64,000 bases of DNA from Phycisphaerales bacterium (lineage in GTDB: Bacteria; Planctomycetota; Phycisphaerae; UBA1845; UTPLA1), in NCBI GenBank assembly GCA_022360095.1, contig JAKSDK010001806.1, positions 307,434-371,433 on the forward strand, given 5' to 3'. Shown here piece by piece: positions 8,588 through 17,136 of the stretch. The first letter of the stretch is position 1, and each line of letters begins with the position of its first letter. Below the pieces are notes generated by a model that saw only the letters and a program-made list of their open reading frames with translations, was not told where the DNA came from and did no database searches. The position numbers and the translations under genes were made by a program.

Positions 8588-9445
8588 ATGAGAACATCGA
8601 ACAGGATCTCCGGATTCGGACTGAATGTTGTTCGCCTGGCGGTTGTCGTCGGCCTGTCCTGGCTGTTTTTTCGAATCATCGGGTCGCCTGCGTCACCGCC
8701 GACACCAGTGAGAACCGGTCGTGTCAGTGTTCTTTCGTACAATATCCAGGCAGATTCAACTCGATGGAGCAAAACGGTCGATGCGATCCTCATTGCAAAT
8801 GCCGATGTTGTCTGTCTGCAAGAAGTGAGCACGGCTTGCTTTGACCATCTGCGTCGTGAACTACAACATCGGTACCCCGTGAAGCTATATCGCGATTCAA
8901 ACTACGGATTTGGCGGCCTGGCTTTCTTTTCTAAATACAAAATACGGGACCAGGACTATCTACCCGCTGAACATGATGCCTGGTTCCCGGCCTGGATCGT
9001 GGAAGCTGACACTCCGGCGGGACCTGTCCAGATTCTGCAAGTACATCTACGCCCCCGCATCGCCGATGTGGGGGGCAAGGTCATCGGTCATTTGACGGTC
9101 GGCTCGATCCATCGGCGAGAGGTGGCCGCCTATTTTGATCGATTGGCCACAGGAGTGCCTACACTCATTGTTGGCGACTTTAACGAAGAAAACGGCGCTC
9201 CGGCCGTTCGGTTTTTAAGAAAGCACGATTTCACGAATGCTCTGCCGCTCTTCGACCAGGACAGCCACACGTGGCAGGGCAAAGTATGGGGCGTCAAAAT
9301 CAAATCCCGGATCGACCATATCTTTTTCTCGACCCATTTTGATTGCACCGAAGCCAGGGTGATTCACGGCGGCGGCTCCGATCATCTTCCGATCCGTGCG
9401 GCGTTCATGCAACGCGCGGCGAATTCATCATCAACAGAGGAATAG
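8588..9445 (+). CDS. Endonuclease/exonuclease/phosphatase (EEP) family protein
   Basis: A 285-residue protein with an N-terminal hydrophobic segment (residues 10-28, signal or anchor). EEP motifs are visible in order: VSVLSYNIQ, DVVCLQEV (metal-binding Glu), VQILQVHLRP, TLIVGDFNEE (GDFN) and GGGSDHLPIRAAF (terminal SDH). This set belongs to the DNase I-like metal-dependent fold that hydrolyses phosphodiesters in DNA, lipids or sphingomyelin. Because of the leader it acts outside the cytoplasm. The Shine-Dalgarno is weak. Confidence 0.88.
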   Translation: MRTSNRISGFGLNVVRLAVVVGLSWLFFRIIGSPASPPTPVRTGRVSVLSYNIQADSTRWSKTVDAILIANADVVCLQEVSTACFDHLRRELQHRYPVKLYRDSNYGFGGLAFFSKYKIRDQDYLPAEHDAWFPAWIVEADTPAGPVQILQVHLRPRIADVGGKVIGHLTVGSIHRREVAAYFDRLATGVPTLIVGDFNEENGAPAVRFLRKHDFTNALPLFDQDSHTWQGKVWGVKIKSRIDHIFFSTHFDCTEARVIHGGGSDHLPIRAAFMQRAANSSSTEE

Positions 9446-9711
9446 GGACCGGGAAACATCAAAATCAGGGGGTTTTTTCGATATTTTCGGCAGTCCAAGC
9501 ATGCAAGACCGTCCGCATGATCGGAGTCCGGGATGCATCGACCCGTGCGTGAATTCAGCCCAATCCGCTTGTTAGACAACCTTGCTTGCACGATCTATAA
9601 TGCCGATCGGCCCCTTCCGAGATTCGGGGTTATCGTCGGGTTGTTAGCATCTGTCTTTTTCTGATACTCGTTGGCTGATGGTGCCAATCAGATTGCATTG
9701 ATCCGTTTTTC
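9446..9711. other. Intergenic, no gene seen
   Basis: A 266-base spacer between the EEP gene and a doubtful small ORF. It holds a T-run (TTTTTT near 9474) after a G-rich stretch but no convincing stem. Nothing else is recognised. If the small ORF at 9712 is not real, the gene-free stretch extends to 10177. Confidence 0.5.
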
Positions 9712-10044
9712 ATGATGATGCGATTGATTATCTGTAACGTTGACCGATTTTGCGCATTGGCCTGCCTCATCGCCATTGGCATGACACCGATTTCCAGTAT
9801 CGGAGCCGGTTGTGAATTCGCCAAATCGGATGCGGAAGTGCCCATAAGAGAGTGCGCCGAGCGCGAACAATTGGACAACCTCCGCACACGAAAGCGGGAA
9901 AAGGCCGTCATCTCCGACGTCGCAGCACGGGCAATAAACGTGCCGGCGCCTTTTGTCCGATCCGGTGAGTTTTCATCTCCACACCTCCATGTGCATCGAC
10001 TGTTGCACCACTTTAACAGGCTTGGCTCACCGCTTCTTACCTAG
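9712..10044 (+). CDS. Possible small secreted protein, unrecognised
   Basis: A 110-residue reading frame whose first 33 residues could be a signal peptide (hydrophobic core FCALACLIAIGMTPI, then SSIGAG). The rest (residues 34-110) is charged, with an ECAEREQLDNLRTRKREKA helix, and is not recognised. There is no clear Shine-Dalgarno before the ATG, and the C-terminal third is rich in His and Arg as chance frames often are. It may be a chance ORF; it fills an otherwise empty 700-base gap before the carbonic anhydrase. Confidence 0.3.
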   Translation: MMMRLIICNVDRFCALACLIAIGMTPISSIGAGCEFAKSDAEVPIRECAEREQLDNLRTRKREKAVISDVAARAINVPAPFVRSGEFSSPHLHVHRLLHHFNRLGSPLLT

Positions 10045-10177
10045 CGGACGCGCTTGCCGGCTAGTCCAAAAAATGCTGAACTCATGTGTCGTCCGAATCC
10101 GATGCGCGATGCGGGAGACTTGTCCCAGCCGTCTGATCTGTTTGTACATTCGTATTTAAAATACACCGGAGTTTGCC

Positions 10178-10792
10178 ATGTCGAATCCTCTCCGTACAGG
10201 CGTCCAAGAATTTCGAAAATCTGTATACCCGAAAAAGAAGGCCCTCTTTGAAAAGTTTGCCGAAGGGCAACAGCCTCATTCCGTGTTCGTCACCTGCTCG
10301 GATTCTCGCATCGATCCTTATTTGCTGACGTCATCTGAACCGGGCGACATTTTTGTGATCCGTACGGCGGGAAATGTCGTTCCCCCGAAGGGCTGTCCGG
10401 CGAGTGGAGTATCCGCGACGATCGAATACGCCATCAGTGTTCTCAAAGTAGGTGAGATTGTCGTGTGCGGCCACGCCCGATGCGGAGCGATGGATGCGGT
10501 GACCCGGCCGGAGACCATGGAGAATTTAGGTGAAGTTCGCGCCTGGCTGGATCATGTCGGAACATTGGGCGCCGAAGTCAACGAAGAGGGCCCGTTCCCA
10601 TCCGACGAGGTACGCCTGGAAACTGCCGCCAAACGCAACGTCAACCGTCAACTCGAGAATCTTGAGACTTTTGATTTCATTCAAGAAGCGATGGATGAAG
10701 GCCGTTTGAGACTGACGGGCTGGTACTACGACTTTGTCAGCGGTCAGGTGGAGGAGTATGACGCTGCGGCCGACCGGTACGTCGCGGTCTGA
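10178..10792 (+). CDS. Beta-class carbonic anhydrase
   Basis: A 204-residue protein with the complete beta-carbonic anhydrase metal site: Cys40-Ser-Asp42-Ser-Arg44 and His99-x-x-Cys102 (CSDSRIDP and GHARCGAM). It interconverts CO2 and bicarbonate using zinc; Asp42 and Arg44 form the gate dyad. No signal peptide, so cytoplasmic. GGAG lies 7 bases before the ATG. The SulP transporter begins 98 bases downstream in the same direction, suggesting a bicarbonate uptake/interconversion pair. Confidence 0.93.
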   Translation: MSNPLRTGVQEFRKSVYPKKKALFEKFAEGQQPHSVFVTCSDSRIDPYLLTSSEPGDIFVIRTAGNVVPPKGCPASGVSATIEYAISVLKVGEIVVCGHARCGAMDAVTRPETMENLGEVRAWLDHVGTLGAEVNEEGPFPSDEVRLETAAKRNVNRQLENLETFDFIQEAMDEGRLRLTGWYYDFVSGQVEEYDAAADRYVAV

Positions 10793-10890
10793 TCGGGATA
10801 CCGATGGTTTGGGACGCGTAAAAGATCGCATTGGGACACCAAGAACAATAACCATCGGAGGCAGGAAAGAAAGAAGAAGGTAATCGCAGC

Positions 10891-12507
10891 ATGAGTACTG
10901 GAAGCACGGCGACAGGCAATACAAAATCGGTCATAAGGGACATATTTCGGCACGATCTTCCTTCGTCGATCGTGGTGTTCTTCGTCGCATTGCCTCTATG
11001 CATGGGTATTGCGATTGCATCGGGCGTTCCTGTTTCATCAGGTATTATCACCGGCATCATCGGCGGCATTGTCGTGGGGGCGCTGTCCGGCTCGCCGATG
11101 CAGGTCAGCGGCCCGGCCGCGGGTTTGACCGTGATTATCTACGGGATTGTCAGCGATCCGTCCCTGGCGGTCCATTTGGCCGTCATCGTGCTTGCCGCCG
11201 GAACATTACAGATCTTCGCCGGCATTCTTCGCCTCGGACAATGGTTTCGAGCAGTCTCACCGGCGGTCATTCAAGGCATGCTTGCGGGAATCGGCATCAT
11301 CATTTTTTCGCAGCAGTGCCACGTCATGGTTGACGACAATCCGCGCAAAACACCGGTCGAGAACATCCTTTCCTTGCCGGAGGCTGTGGAAAAAGGCATC
11401 TTCCCGCTTGATACGTCACAACATCATCAAGCCGCCTACGTCGGTTTGTTATCGATCGCGATCATCATCTTCTGGCGGCTCGGTGTGCCGAAAAAGTTAA
11501 GGGTTGTGCCCGCCCCGCTCGTCGCCATCGTGACTGCGACGATTATCTCCTACGTGATCGAACTCCCGATTATCAAGATCGTGCTGACGGAAAACATGCT
11601 TGGCGCTTTCGCGTTACCGACGATGGATTCGCTTAAGGCCTTGACCGACCTTTCGGTGTTCGGCGCCGCGCTGACCATCGCGGTCGTCGCCAGCGCCGAG
11701 ACACTGCTCTGCGCGAATGCCGTCGATCAACTACATACCGGACCACGTACCAAATATGACAAAGAGCTGTTCGCTCAGGGCGTCGGCAACGTGCTTTGCG
11801 GTTTTTTCAGCGCCTTGCCGATGACCGGCGTGATCGTGAGAAGCTCTGCGAACGTCGAAGCGGGTGCGCGCTCACGAGCATCGGCGATTCTTCACGGCAT
11901 TTGGCTTCTGGTTTTCGTTTGGTTCTTGACGGACCTCCTGGCACACGTCCCCCGTGCGAGCCTCGCTGCGATTCTCGTCTTCACCGGCTACAAGCTCGTC
12001 AATGTCAACGCCATCAAGAAGATCTACAAAGACAGTCCAAGTGAAGTCCTCGTTTATCTTGCCACAACTTTCTCAATCGTCTACTTTAATCTGCTGACTG
12101 GAATCGCGATCGGATTCGGCCTTGCACTGCTAAAACTGGTCTACACATTCTCGCATCTGGTGATCAAGTTCGAAGACGTGCCGGATGAAAACACCACTTA
12201 CTTACATCTACACGGCGCAGCGACATTTATCCGTTTGCCCAAGCTGGCGATGGCGCTGGAGCGCGTACCGCCGATGCGGGAACTGCATGTCTTCATGGAA
12301 GACCTGGACTATATCGACCATGCCTGTCTGACGTTGCTTGTTGACTGGGAAGAGCAACATAAAGCCACGGGCGGGACCCTGAAGATGGATTGGAGTGAGC
12401 TCCATCCAAGATTTGCACGGCAGTCACTTGCTCCGGCTGAAGGATCCCTGGCGCGGCGCAGCAATGGTGATGCCCCCGCCAACCGGCCTGCATCCACGGA
12501 CAAGTAA
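10891..12507 (+). CDS. SulP-family anion transporter, probable bicarbonate carrier
   Basis: A 538-residue integral membrane protein. The N-terminal signature (residues 14-85: LPSSIVVFFVALPLCMGIA, then a Gly-rich GIITGIIGGIVVGALSGSP and VSGPAAGLTVIIY) is diagnostic of SulP transporters, followed by about ten helices to residue 425 and a C-terminal STAS-like domain (about 433-500, LHVFMEDLDYIDHACLTLL). SulP members carry sulfate, bicarbonate or other anions; the neighbouring carbonic anhydrase makes bicarbonate the favoured substrate by inference (the family includes cyanobacterial BicA). The tail after the STAS domain is short and disordered. It meets the kinase gene tail to tail, 23 bases apart. 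Confidence 0.9.
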   Translation: MSTGSTATGNTKSVIRDIFRHDLPSSIVVFFVALPLCMGIAIASGVPVSSGIITGIIGGIVVGALSGSPMQVSGPAAGLTVIIYGIVSDPSLAVHLAVIVLAAGTLQIFAGILRLGQWFRAVSPAVIQGMLAGIGIIIFSQQCHVMVDDNPRKTPVENILSLPEAVEKGIFPLDTSQHHQAAYVGLLSIAIIIFWRLGVPKKLRVVPAPLVAIVTATIISYVIELPIIKIVLTENMLGAFALPTMDSLKALTDLSVFGAALTIAVVASAETLLCANAVDQLHTGPRTKYDKELFAQGVGNVLCGFFSALPMTGVIVRSSANVEAGARSRASAILHGIWLLVFVWFLTDLLAHVPRASLAAILVFTGYKLVNVNAIKKIYKDSPSEVLVYLATTFSIVYFNLLTGIAIGFGLALLKLVYTFSHLVIKFEDVPDENTTYLHLHGAATFIRLPKLAMALERVPPMRELHVFMEDLDYIDHACLTLLVDWEEQHKATGGTLKMDWSELHPRFARQSLAPAEGSLARRSNGDAPANRPASTDK

Positions 12508-12530
12508 TGTTTGTCGTCGGCCTGCGCAAC

Positions 12531-15188
12531 CTAGGGAACGGCCAAAGATTGCTCCTGGATGTCTTTCTGCGGTACGTCGCCCTGGCCTTCTGAAGGACGG
12601 TCGGGCCACGTCGCGTAAAGCTCATTCAGTCTTTCGGTGTTCTTTCGAGCGCGAGGATGATCTTCACCGACCAGCGCTTTCAAGATCAGCCGGGCTTCCA
12701 GCAGCCAGGACTCGGCCTCCGCAAAGCGTTGTTGGGAAAGAAGGCACGTACCGTAATTGCTCGCGATCATCGCGCGATCCAGGCTCTCCGTCGGCAGCGC
12801 GGCACGAGCACCGGCCGCGGCACGGGCGAGATGCTGTCCAGCCGTCACGGCATCGCCCTGACTTAGAAAGAGCATGCCGAGATTGTTCAGCGTGTTAAGC
12901 GTTTGAGGGTGCTCAACACCTTGGACTCTCTCGCCGAGCTCAAGCAATTCCAGGAATAATGCAAGGGCGCGATCGAAGGACTCCATCCGCTGATACAACT
13001 TGGCGAGATTGTTCAACGTGATAAGCGTGCCCGCATGTTCTTCTCCAAGAACACGTCGGCGCACGGCAAGAATGTCCTTGAGCAGCGGCTCGGCAAGATC
13101 GTACTGTTTGTTTCGCGAGTATACGAGTGCAAGGTTGCTTCGCCAGATCAATGTCGAAGGGTGCTCGGGTCCCCGCAGTTCGCTGCTGAGTTCAGCAGTC
13201 TCAGCCATCAGAGGCAGCGCCTTCTCAAGCTGTCCCCTCTGAACGTAAAGCGCCGCGAGATTGCCTTGGGTCGTCAATTGCTCTTCAGGCGGGCGGACAG
13301 GCTCAGCACGTTCGATCTCCAGAACCTCTTCGTAAAGCCGCTCGGCCTGGTCGAGCTGACCAAGACGCTGATGGCTGTGAGCCAAGTTGACCATTTGAGC
13401 GATGGTGAAAGGATCACGCGGTCCGAGCGCAGCATGAGCTTCATCGAGGTTACGAATGCGCAGAGCGGCGCACTCGTCGAGACGCCCTTGTCCGTTGTAA
13501 ACGCGCGCGAGCCAGGACCTGACTTCCACCTGAATGATCGTCTCATCAGGAGCGGACGCCCGAAACAACTCAAGCGCTCGATCAAGGTGGCTTTCGGCCT
13601 TGCCAAGAAGGCCAAGCTTGTAATAGGTACGCCCAAGCGCCAGCCGAACGGCAGCTTCAGTTTCCGGTTCTCCGACAAATCGCGTATCGATGCGCTCGGA
13701 GGCGGCGTCGACGGCTTGAAGAATCGTGACATCACGCCCGAACTCACCCGGCGCTGCCGATGCGAGCAGATCATCGGTCAGAAACATCACGGCGGCGTCA
13801 GCAACGGAAGCCATCCGGTCCGATTCGATGCGGCGCTGATCTGCCAATCGCTCTGCATGTTCGGCCCGCGTGCGCCCGCGTGTGGCTTCGAAGGCTTGCC
13901 ATGCAGCAAAACCGGAACCGGCAAGCAGGCCTACGATCGCGAACGTCACGCCGGCAAACACACCGCGATTGCGCTGCGCGAACTTGTGCAACTGATATAG
14001 AACAGTGGGCGGACGGGCCGTGATCGGTTGGCGATTTAGGAACCGGCGAACGTCCTCTCCAAGCGCAGCCGCGGACGGATAACGACGCTGTGGGTCCTTT
14101 TCGAGCGCTTTTGCGAAGATCGTCTCCAGATCACCGGCCAATTTCGAGTCGATACGACCTAGCGGAGCCGGTGCGGCATCGATGATTCGTCGAATAATCT
14201 CCGGTGACGATTTGCCTCTGATGTCATAAGGCAACATTCCGCATAGCAACTCGTAGCCGACGATACCCAAGGCATAGACATCCGCTCGTGTGTCGACTTC
14301 GTGACGATCGTCTCCAAGCTGCTCAGGGCTCATATAAAGAAGTGTCCCGATGACATGCTGCTGATCGGATAACGTGACGGCCGCGCTGTCATCATCCGTA
14401 ATTCGAGCGATGCCAAAATCGAGGATCTTCGGCTGTGCCGAAGAAGGGCTCGAGGGTCCAAGGGGCTGAGGGGCCGAGTGTGAAACTGCTTCCTCTTCCC
14501 CCTCGGCCCCTCGACCCCTTGTCCCCTTGCCCCCTTCGACCACAACGAGAATATTGCTCGGTTTCAGATCACGATGGATCACGCCCTTCTGATGCGCGTG
14601 CTGCACGCTGTCGCAGATCACGGCGAACAGCTCGAGGCGTTCGGCGACGGTGGGATGCGCACGGTTAACATAATCCCTAAGCGTCTCACCCTCGACGTAT
14701 TCCATGGCAATGAATGCACGGTTTTCTTCGTCGTTCGTTGTGTGGCCTGCTTCATAGATCTGCGCAATGCCGGGATGTTTTAATCGGCCGAGCACTTCAG
14801 CTTCACGGGCAAAGCGCGTACGGCCATGAGTGCTCGCGATGCCGGCGCGTATGACCTTGAGCGCAACCCTGCGACGTGGATTGCTTTGTTCGGCGAGATA
14901 GACGATTCCCATGCCACCGGCACCAAGACGTCGGATCACACGGTAGTTGCCGATGTTGCCCGGAATCGTGCCGTCGGAAAACTCGGTGAGTCCACGGTCC
15001 AGTATGACCGCCGGCGCCTCAAGGAAGTCACCGGCTGCGGAGGAAGCGGCTAGTAGGGATTCCACTTCTCGCCGCATTTCGGCATCGTTGCCGCACTCTC
15101 GATTCAGCAGCGCGTCGCGTGTTGCCGGCGGACAAGCCAACGCCGACCGAACCACTCGATCAACTTCATGCCATCGTTCCGGCGTCAC
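12531..15188 (-). CDS. Ser/Thr protein kinase with TPR repeats, module 1
   Basis: An 885-residue protein starting 2 bases after the sigma gene stop. Kinase domain residues about 82-370: glycine loop LGAGGMGIVYLAE (89-101), Lys111, HRDLKPSN (205-212), DFG (257-259) and MSPEQLG, all catalytic residues present. A membrane helix at about 400-425 is followed by tetratricopeptide repeats to about residue 860 (e.g. TIAQMVNLAHSHQRLGQLDQAE, LITLNNLAKLYQRMESFDRA). An N-terminal stretch of about 80 residues precedes the kinase. A 34-residue low-complexity insert (residues 219-252) sits between HRDLKPSN and DFG; it is encoded by a DNA hairpin described separately. Likely membrane-bound signalling partner of the adjacent ECF sigma factor. 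Confidence 0.93.
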   Translation of the reverse strand: MTPERWHEVDRVVRSALACPPATRDALLNRECGNDAEMRREVESLLAASSAAGDFLEAPAVILDRGLTEFSDGTIPGNIGNYRVIRRLGAGGMGIVYLAEQSNPRRRVALKVIRAGIASTHGRTRFAREAEVLGRLKHPGIAQIYEAGHTTNDEENRAFIAMEYVEGETLRDYVNRAHPTVAERLELFAVICDSVQHAHQKGVIHRDLKPSNILVVVEGGKGTRGRGAEGEEEAVSHSAPQPLGPSSPSSAQPKILDFGIARITDDDSAAVTLSDQQHVIGTLLYMSPEQLGDDRHEVDTRADVYALGIVGYELLCGMLPYDIRGKSSPEIIRRIIDAAPAPLGRIDSKLAGDLETIFAKALEKDPQRRYPSAAALGEDVRRFLNRQPITARPPTVLYQLHKFAQRNRGVFAGVTFAIVGLLAGSGFAAWQAFEATRGRTRAEHAERLADQRRIESDRMASVADAAVMFLTDDLLASAAPGEFGRDVTILQAVDAASERIDTRFVGEPETEAAVRLALGRTYYKLGLLGKAESHLDRALELFRASAPDETIIQVEVRSWLARVYNGQGRLDECAALRIRNLDEAHAALGPRDPFTIAQMVNLAHSHQRLGQLDQAERLYEEVLEIERAEPVRPPEEQLTTQGNLAALYVQRGQLEKALPLMAETAELSSELRGPEHPSTLIWRSNLALVYSRNKQYDLAEPLLKDILAVRRRVLGEEHAGTLITLNNLAKLYQRMESFDRALALFLELLELGERVQGVEHPQTLNTLNNLGMLFLSQGDAVTAGQHLARAAAGARAALPTESLDRAMIASNYGTCLLSQQRFAEAESWLLEARLILKALVGEDHPRARKNTERLNELYATWPDRPSEGQGDVPQKDIQEQSLAVP
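14433..14536. repeat. GC-rich hairpin element inserted in frame in a kinase gene
   Basis: Bases 14444-14478 and 14502-14536 are inverted copies, 28 of 35 positions pairing, around a 23-base loop. The element accounts for the extra 34 codons at kinase residues 219-252 compared with the paralogous kinase at 18918-21533, whose spacer between the catalytic loop and DFG is VTTEGVPKLL. It looks like a small mobile or palindromic repeat that landed in a surface loop (beta7-beta8 turn) without breaking the frame. Confidence 0.6.
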
Positions 15189-15190
15189 GT

Positions 15191-15757
15191 TTACGATTCC
15201 TCTTCTTGCAATTCGCGAAAGAGCCAGGCGCGCGCGACCTGCCAGTCTCGTTTCAACGTGGCCGGTGATACACCAAGCACCTTAGCCGCCTCTTCGATCG
15301 TCAGCCCGGCAAAATACCGCAACTCGACCAAACGGACCTTCTCCGGGTCGATTGTCTGTAGTTTCTCCAACGCTTCATCTAGCGCCAAAACGTCGACATT
15401 CGGCTCAGGAATCTGGAGCGCTCCGTCAATATCGGGGACTCGCTTCCATCCGCCTCCGCGTTTTTGCCGGCCTCGGTCCCGCGCGTGCTGCAAAAGGATG
15501 CGCCTCATCGCTTGTGCCGCGGCAGCGAGAAAATGCCTGCGATTTTCCCAATCCGAGTGGTTTTGATCGACCAGACGAATGTACGCCTCGTTGACGAGGG
15601 CAGTGGTCTGGAGCGTGTGGCCCTCGCGTTCGTGCCGCATCTGGGCGCTGGCAAGTTGCCGCAACTCGTCGTGCAGCACGCTCACCAGTCGTGAGACTGC
15701 CGTTCGATCACCGTCACGCGCGAGGGCAAGCAGTTCAGTCACCGGCGGTTCGCTCAT
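15191..15757 (-). CDS. ECF sigma factor, module 1
   Basis: A 188-residue planctomycete-type ECF sigma factor. Region 2 is seen as HTLQTTALVNEAYIRLVDQ and RRHFLAAAAQAMRRILLQHARDR; region 4 as VRLVELRYFAGLTIEEAAKVLGVSPATLKRDW, the helix-turn-helix that reads the -35 element. It directs RNA polymerase to specific promoters. No anti-sigma gene is adjacent; the kinase 2 bases downstream is the probable regulator. Divergent from the Cys-rich gene at 15967, with a 209-base shared upstream region. Confidence 0.93.
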   Translation of the reverse strand: MSEPPVTELLALARDGDRTAVSRLVSVLHDELRQLASAQMRHEREGHTLQTTALVNEAYIRLVDQNHSDWENRRHFLAAAAQAMRRILLQHARDRGRQKRGGGWKRVPDIDGALQIPEPNVDVLALDEALEKLQTIDPEKVRLVELRYFAGLTIEEAAKVLGVSPATLKRDWQVARAWLFRELQEEES

Positions 15758-15936
15758 GCTTATCTCTATCGTTCGGATGCGAGGTTGCTACGGCCCGCGC
15801 ATTCTCGGACGAACGGGCTCGGAATCCAGACCGACTTTTTATCTTACTCGGTCCGGAGCAAGGATTTCGACCGATTTCGTTTTTTTTGAGCCGCATGTCA
15901 CTGGAACGGCACATAGACATGCAATGCAAAATGAAA

Positions 15937-15960
15937 GCCTCGCGAATTTGAGGAGGAGAC
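15937..15960 (+). repeat. Leader motif copy 1 of Cys-rich gene family
   Basis: The stretch AGCCTCGCGAATTTGAGGAGGAG just before the first Cys-rich gene resembles CCTCGCGCGATTTTGGAGA before the second (17110-17128) and CCTCGCACGATTTCGGAGA at 18869-18887. All three include the ribosome-binding GGAG. The repetition supports duplication of a whole transcription unit. Confidence 0.5.
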
Positions 15961-15966
15961 CAGCGG

Positions 15967-16686
15967 ATGCTCGGCCGACCGAACCAGACGGGTTTATCAC
16001 GACAGGGATTTCTCGCAGTCTTGGCGGGCGCCTTCGCCTTGACGATTTGTCACGGTCAAGCGCTGGGGGACGGCGCCTGCTGCACACCCGGTGATTGCGA
16101 TGTGGTGTCGGCTGTGGAATGTTTCAACCTGCAAGGGCTCTTCAACGGCGATGGGACCACGTGTACCGAGGATAGCTGCGATCCCTTCGGCGCCTGTTGC
16201 GATAGCAGCGGCAACTGCGAACTCAAAACCGAGCTCGTTTGCAAGATTGTGGGCCTGACCTATCTTGGCGACAACGTCGACTGCCCCGATGAGGGTTGCG
16301 ACCCATCCGCAGGTAGTACGACATCCCAATGTTGCCTGTCCGACGGCACCTGTCAGGAGCTGAGCGAGGAGGACTGCATGTCGATGTCCGGCGAACCGCG
16401 CTCCCAAACGTGCGACGCGGACTCCGGAGATTGCAGACGCGTGCCATGCTGTCTTCCGGACAACGGTTGCAACCTCACGTCGGCAACCGATTGCAGCAAC
16501 AGAGGTGGAAGGCTAGAGTCCGCCTGTGTGTTCTGCGAAAACGAAAACGCCGACCTCGACCTCTTTCTTGCGTTCGCCTGCGGTGATTGCGGCAACGGAA
16601 GCGGAGCGATGGCCGCGATGCTCTTCGCTGGCATGATGCTGATGCGTCTGCGATTCGGGTCGCAGTATCGGCGGCGCCGGACCTGA
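15967..16686 (+). CDS. Cys-rich GACC-repeat secreted protein with basic-tailed C-terminal helix
   Basis: A 239-residue protein with a signal peptide (hydrophobic residues 14-33, ending ALG). Four units of about 40 residues follow, each with paired and spaced cysteines: GACCTPGDCDVVSAVEC, GACCDSSGNCELKTELVC, SQCCLSDGTCQELSEEDC and PCCLPDNGCNLTSATDC. The C-terminus has a membrane helix (AMAAMLFAGMMLMRL) ending in RRRR, like a cell-surface sorting tail. The cysteines suggest disulfide-bonded small domains outside the cell. AGGAGGAG lies 8-10 bases upstream of the ATG. First of three similar genes; I do not know a characterised member. Confidence 0.8.
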   Translation: MLGRPNQTGLSRQGFLAVLAGAFALTICHGQALGDGACCTPGDCDVVSAVECFNLQGLFNGDGTTCTEDSCDPFGACCDSSGNCELKTELVCKIVGLTYLGDNVDCPDEGCDPSAGSTTSQCCLSDGTCQELSEEDCMSMSGEPRSQTCDADSGDCRRVPCCLPDNGCNLTSATDCSNRGGRLESACVFCENENADLDLFLAFACGDCGNGSGAMAAMLFAGMMLMRLRFGSQYRRRRT

Positions 16687-17136
16687 CGCTTCCGGTCGGA
16701 GGCGTGAAGCCGCCGACGCGTCGAGGCCCGTTTCTATTGCAGTCGAAATAGGGTGGGTTTACCCGACGCGAGATGGCGTGGACACATCGCCAACAGAGGC
16801 GGGTGGAACCCGCCCTGCAAGCTGCAAGCTTTGCTCACCGATCTTTTCCCGAATGGCCTCAAGCGACCAAGGTCCGATTTAACGAAACATTTTTGAGCCG
16901 GTTTCGAGCCGAACGGCACATATCTGTCCGGGGGCGGGTCGGCCGCGTCCGAGTGGATCGGCTTGAAAGCGCAAACCTGAGCAATGACGGCCAGGTTTCG
17001 GTCGACGATCTTTTCCCGTTCGTCGTATTTGTTTGTCGGAGAGCCGTAAGGCGCTGAAGGCATCGAGCGGAATGGAGTTCAAGATTGCGACTGAATCTGT
17101 GTGGGGAAACCTCGCGCGATTTTGGAGATAAATTGA
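16687..17136. pseudogene. Intergenic region with decayed leader and dockerin remnant
   Basis: This 450-base gap holds no intact gene. Bases 16875-16925 resemble the region before the first Cys-rich gene (shared TTTTTGAGCCG and GAACGGCACATA), so an upstream region seems to have been duplicated. Bases 16974-17033 encode, in one frame, SNDGQVSVDDLFPFVV, a good match to half of a dockerin EF-hand (DxNxDGxVxxxDxxxF) but without a surrounding protein. It is best read as the wreck of a duplicated secreted-protein gene. Confidence 0.45.
17110..17128 (+). repeat. Leader motif copy 2 of Cys-rich gene family
   Basis: CCTCGCGCGATTTTGGAGA, ending in the Shine-Dalgarno sequence of the Cys-rich gene that starts at GTG 17137. 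It differs from the copy at 18869-18887 at two positions. Confidence 0.6.

Noticed and set aside
13035..14000. 321-codon plus-strand frame inside kinase 1
   Set aside because: It is antisense to the TPR part of a well-supported kinase and shows no recognisable domain.
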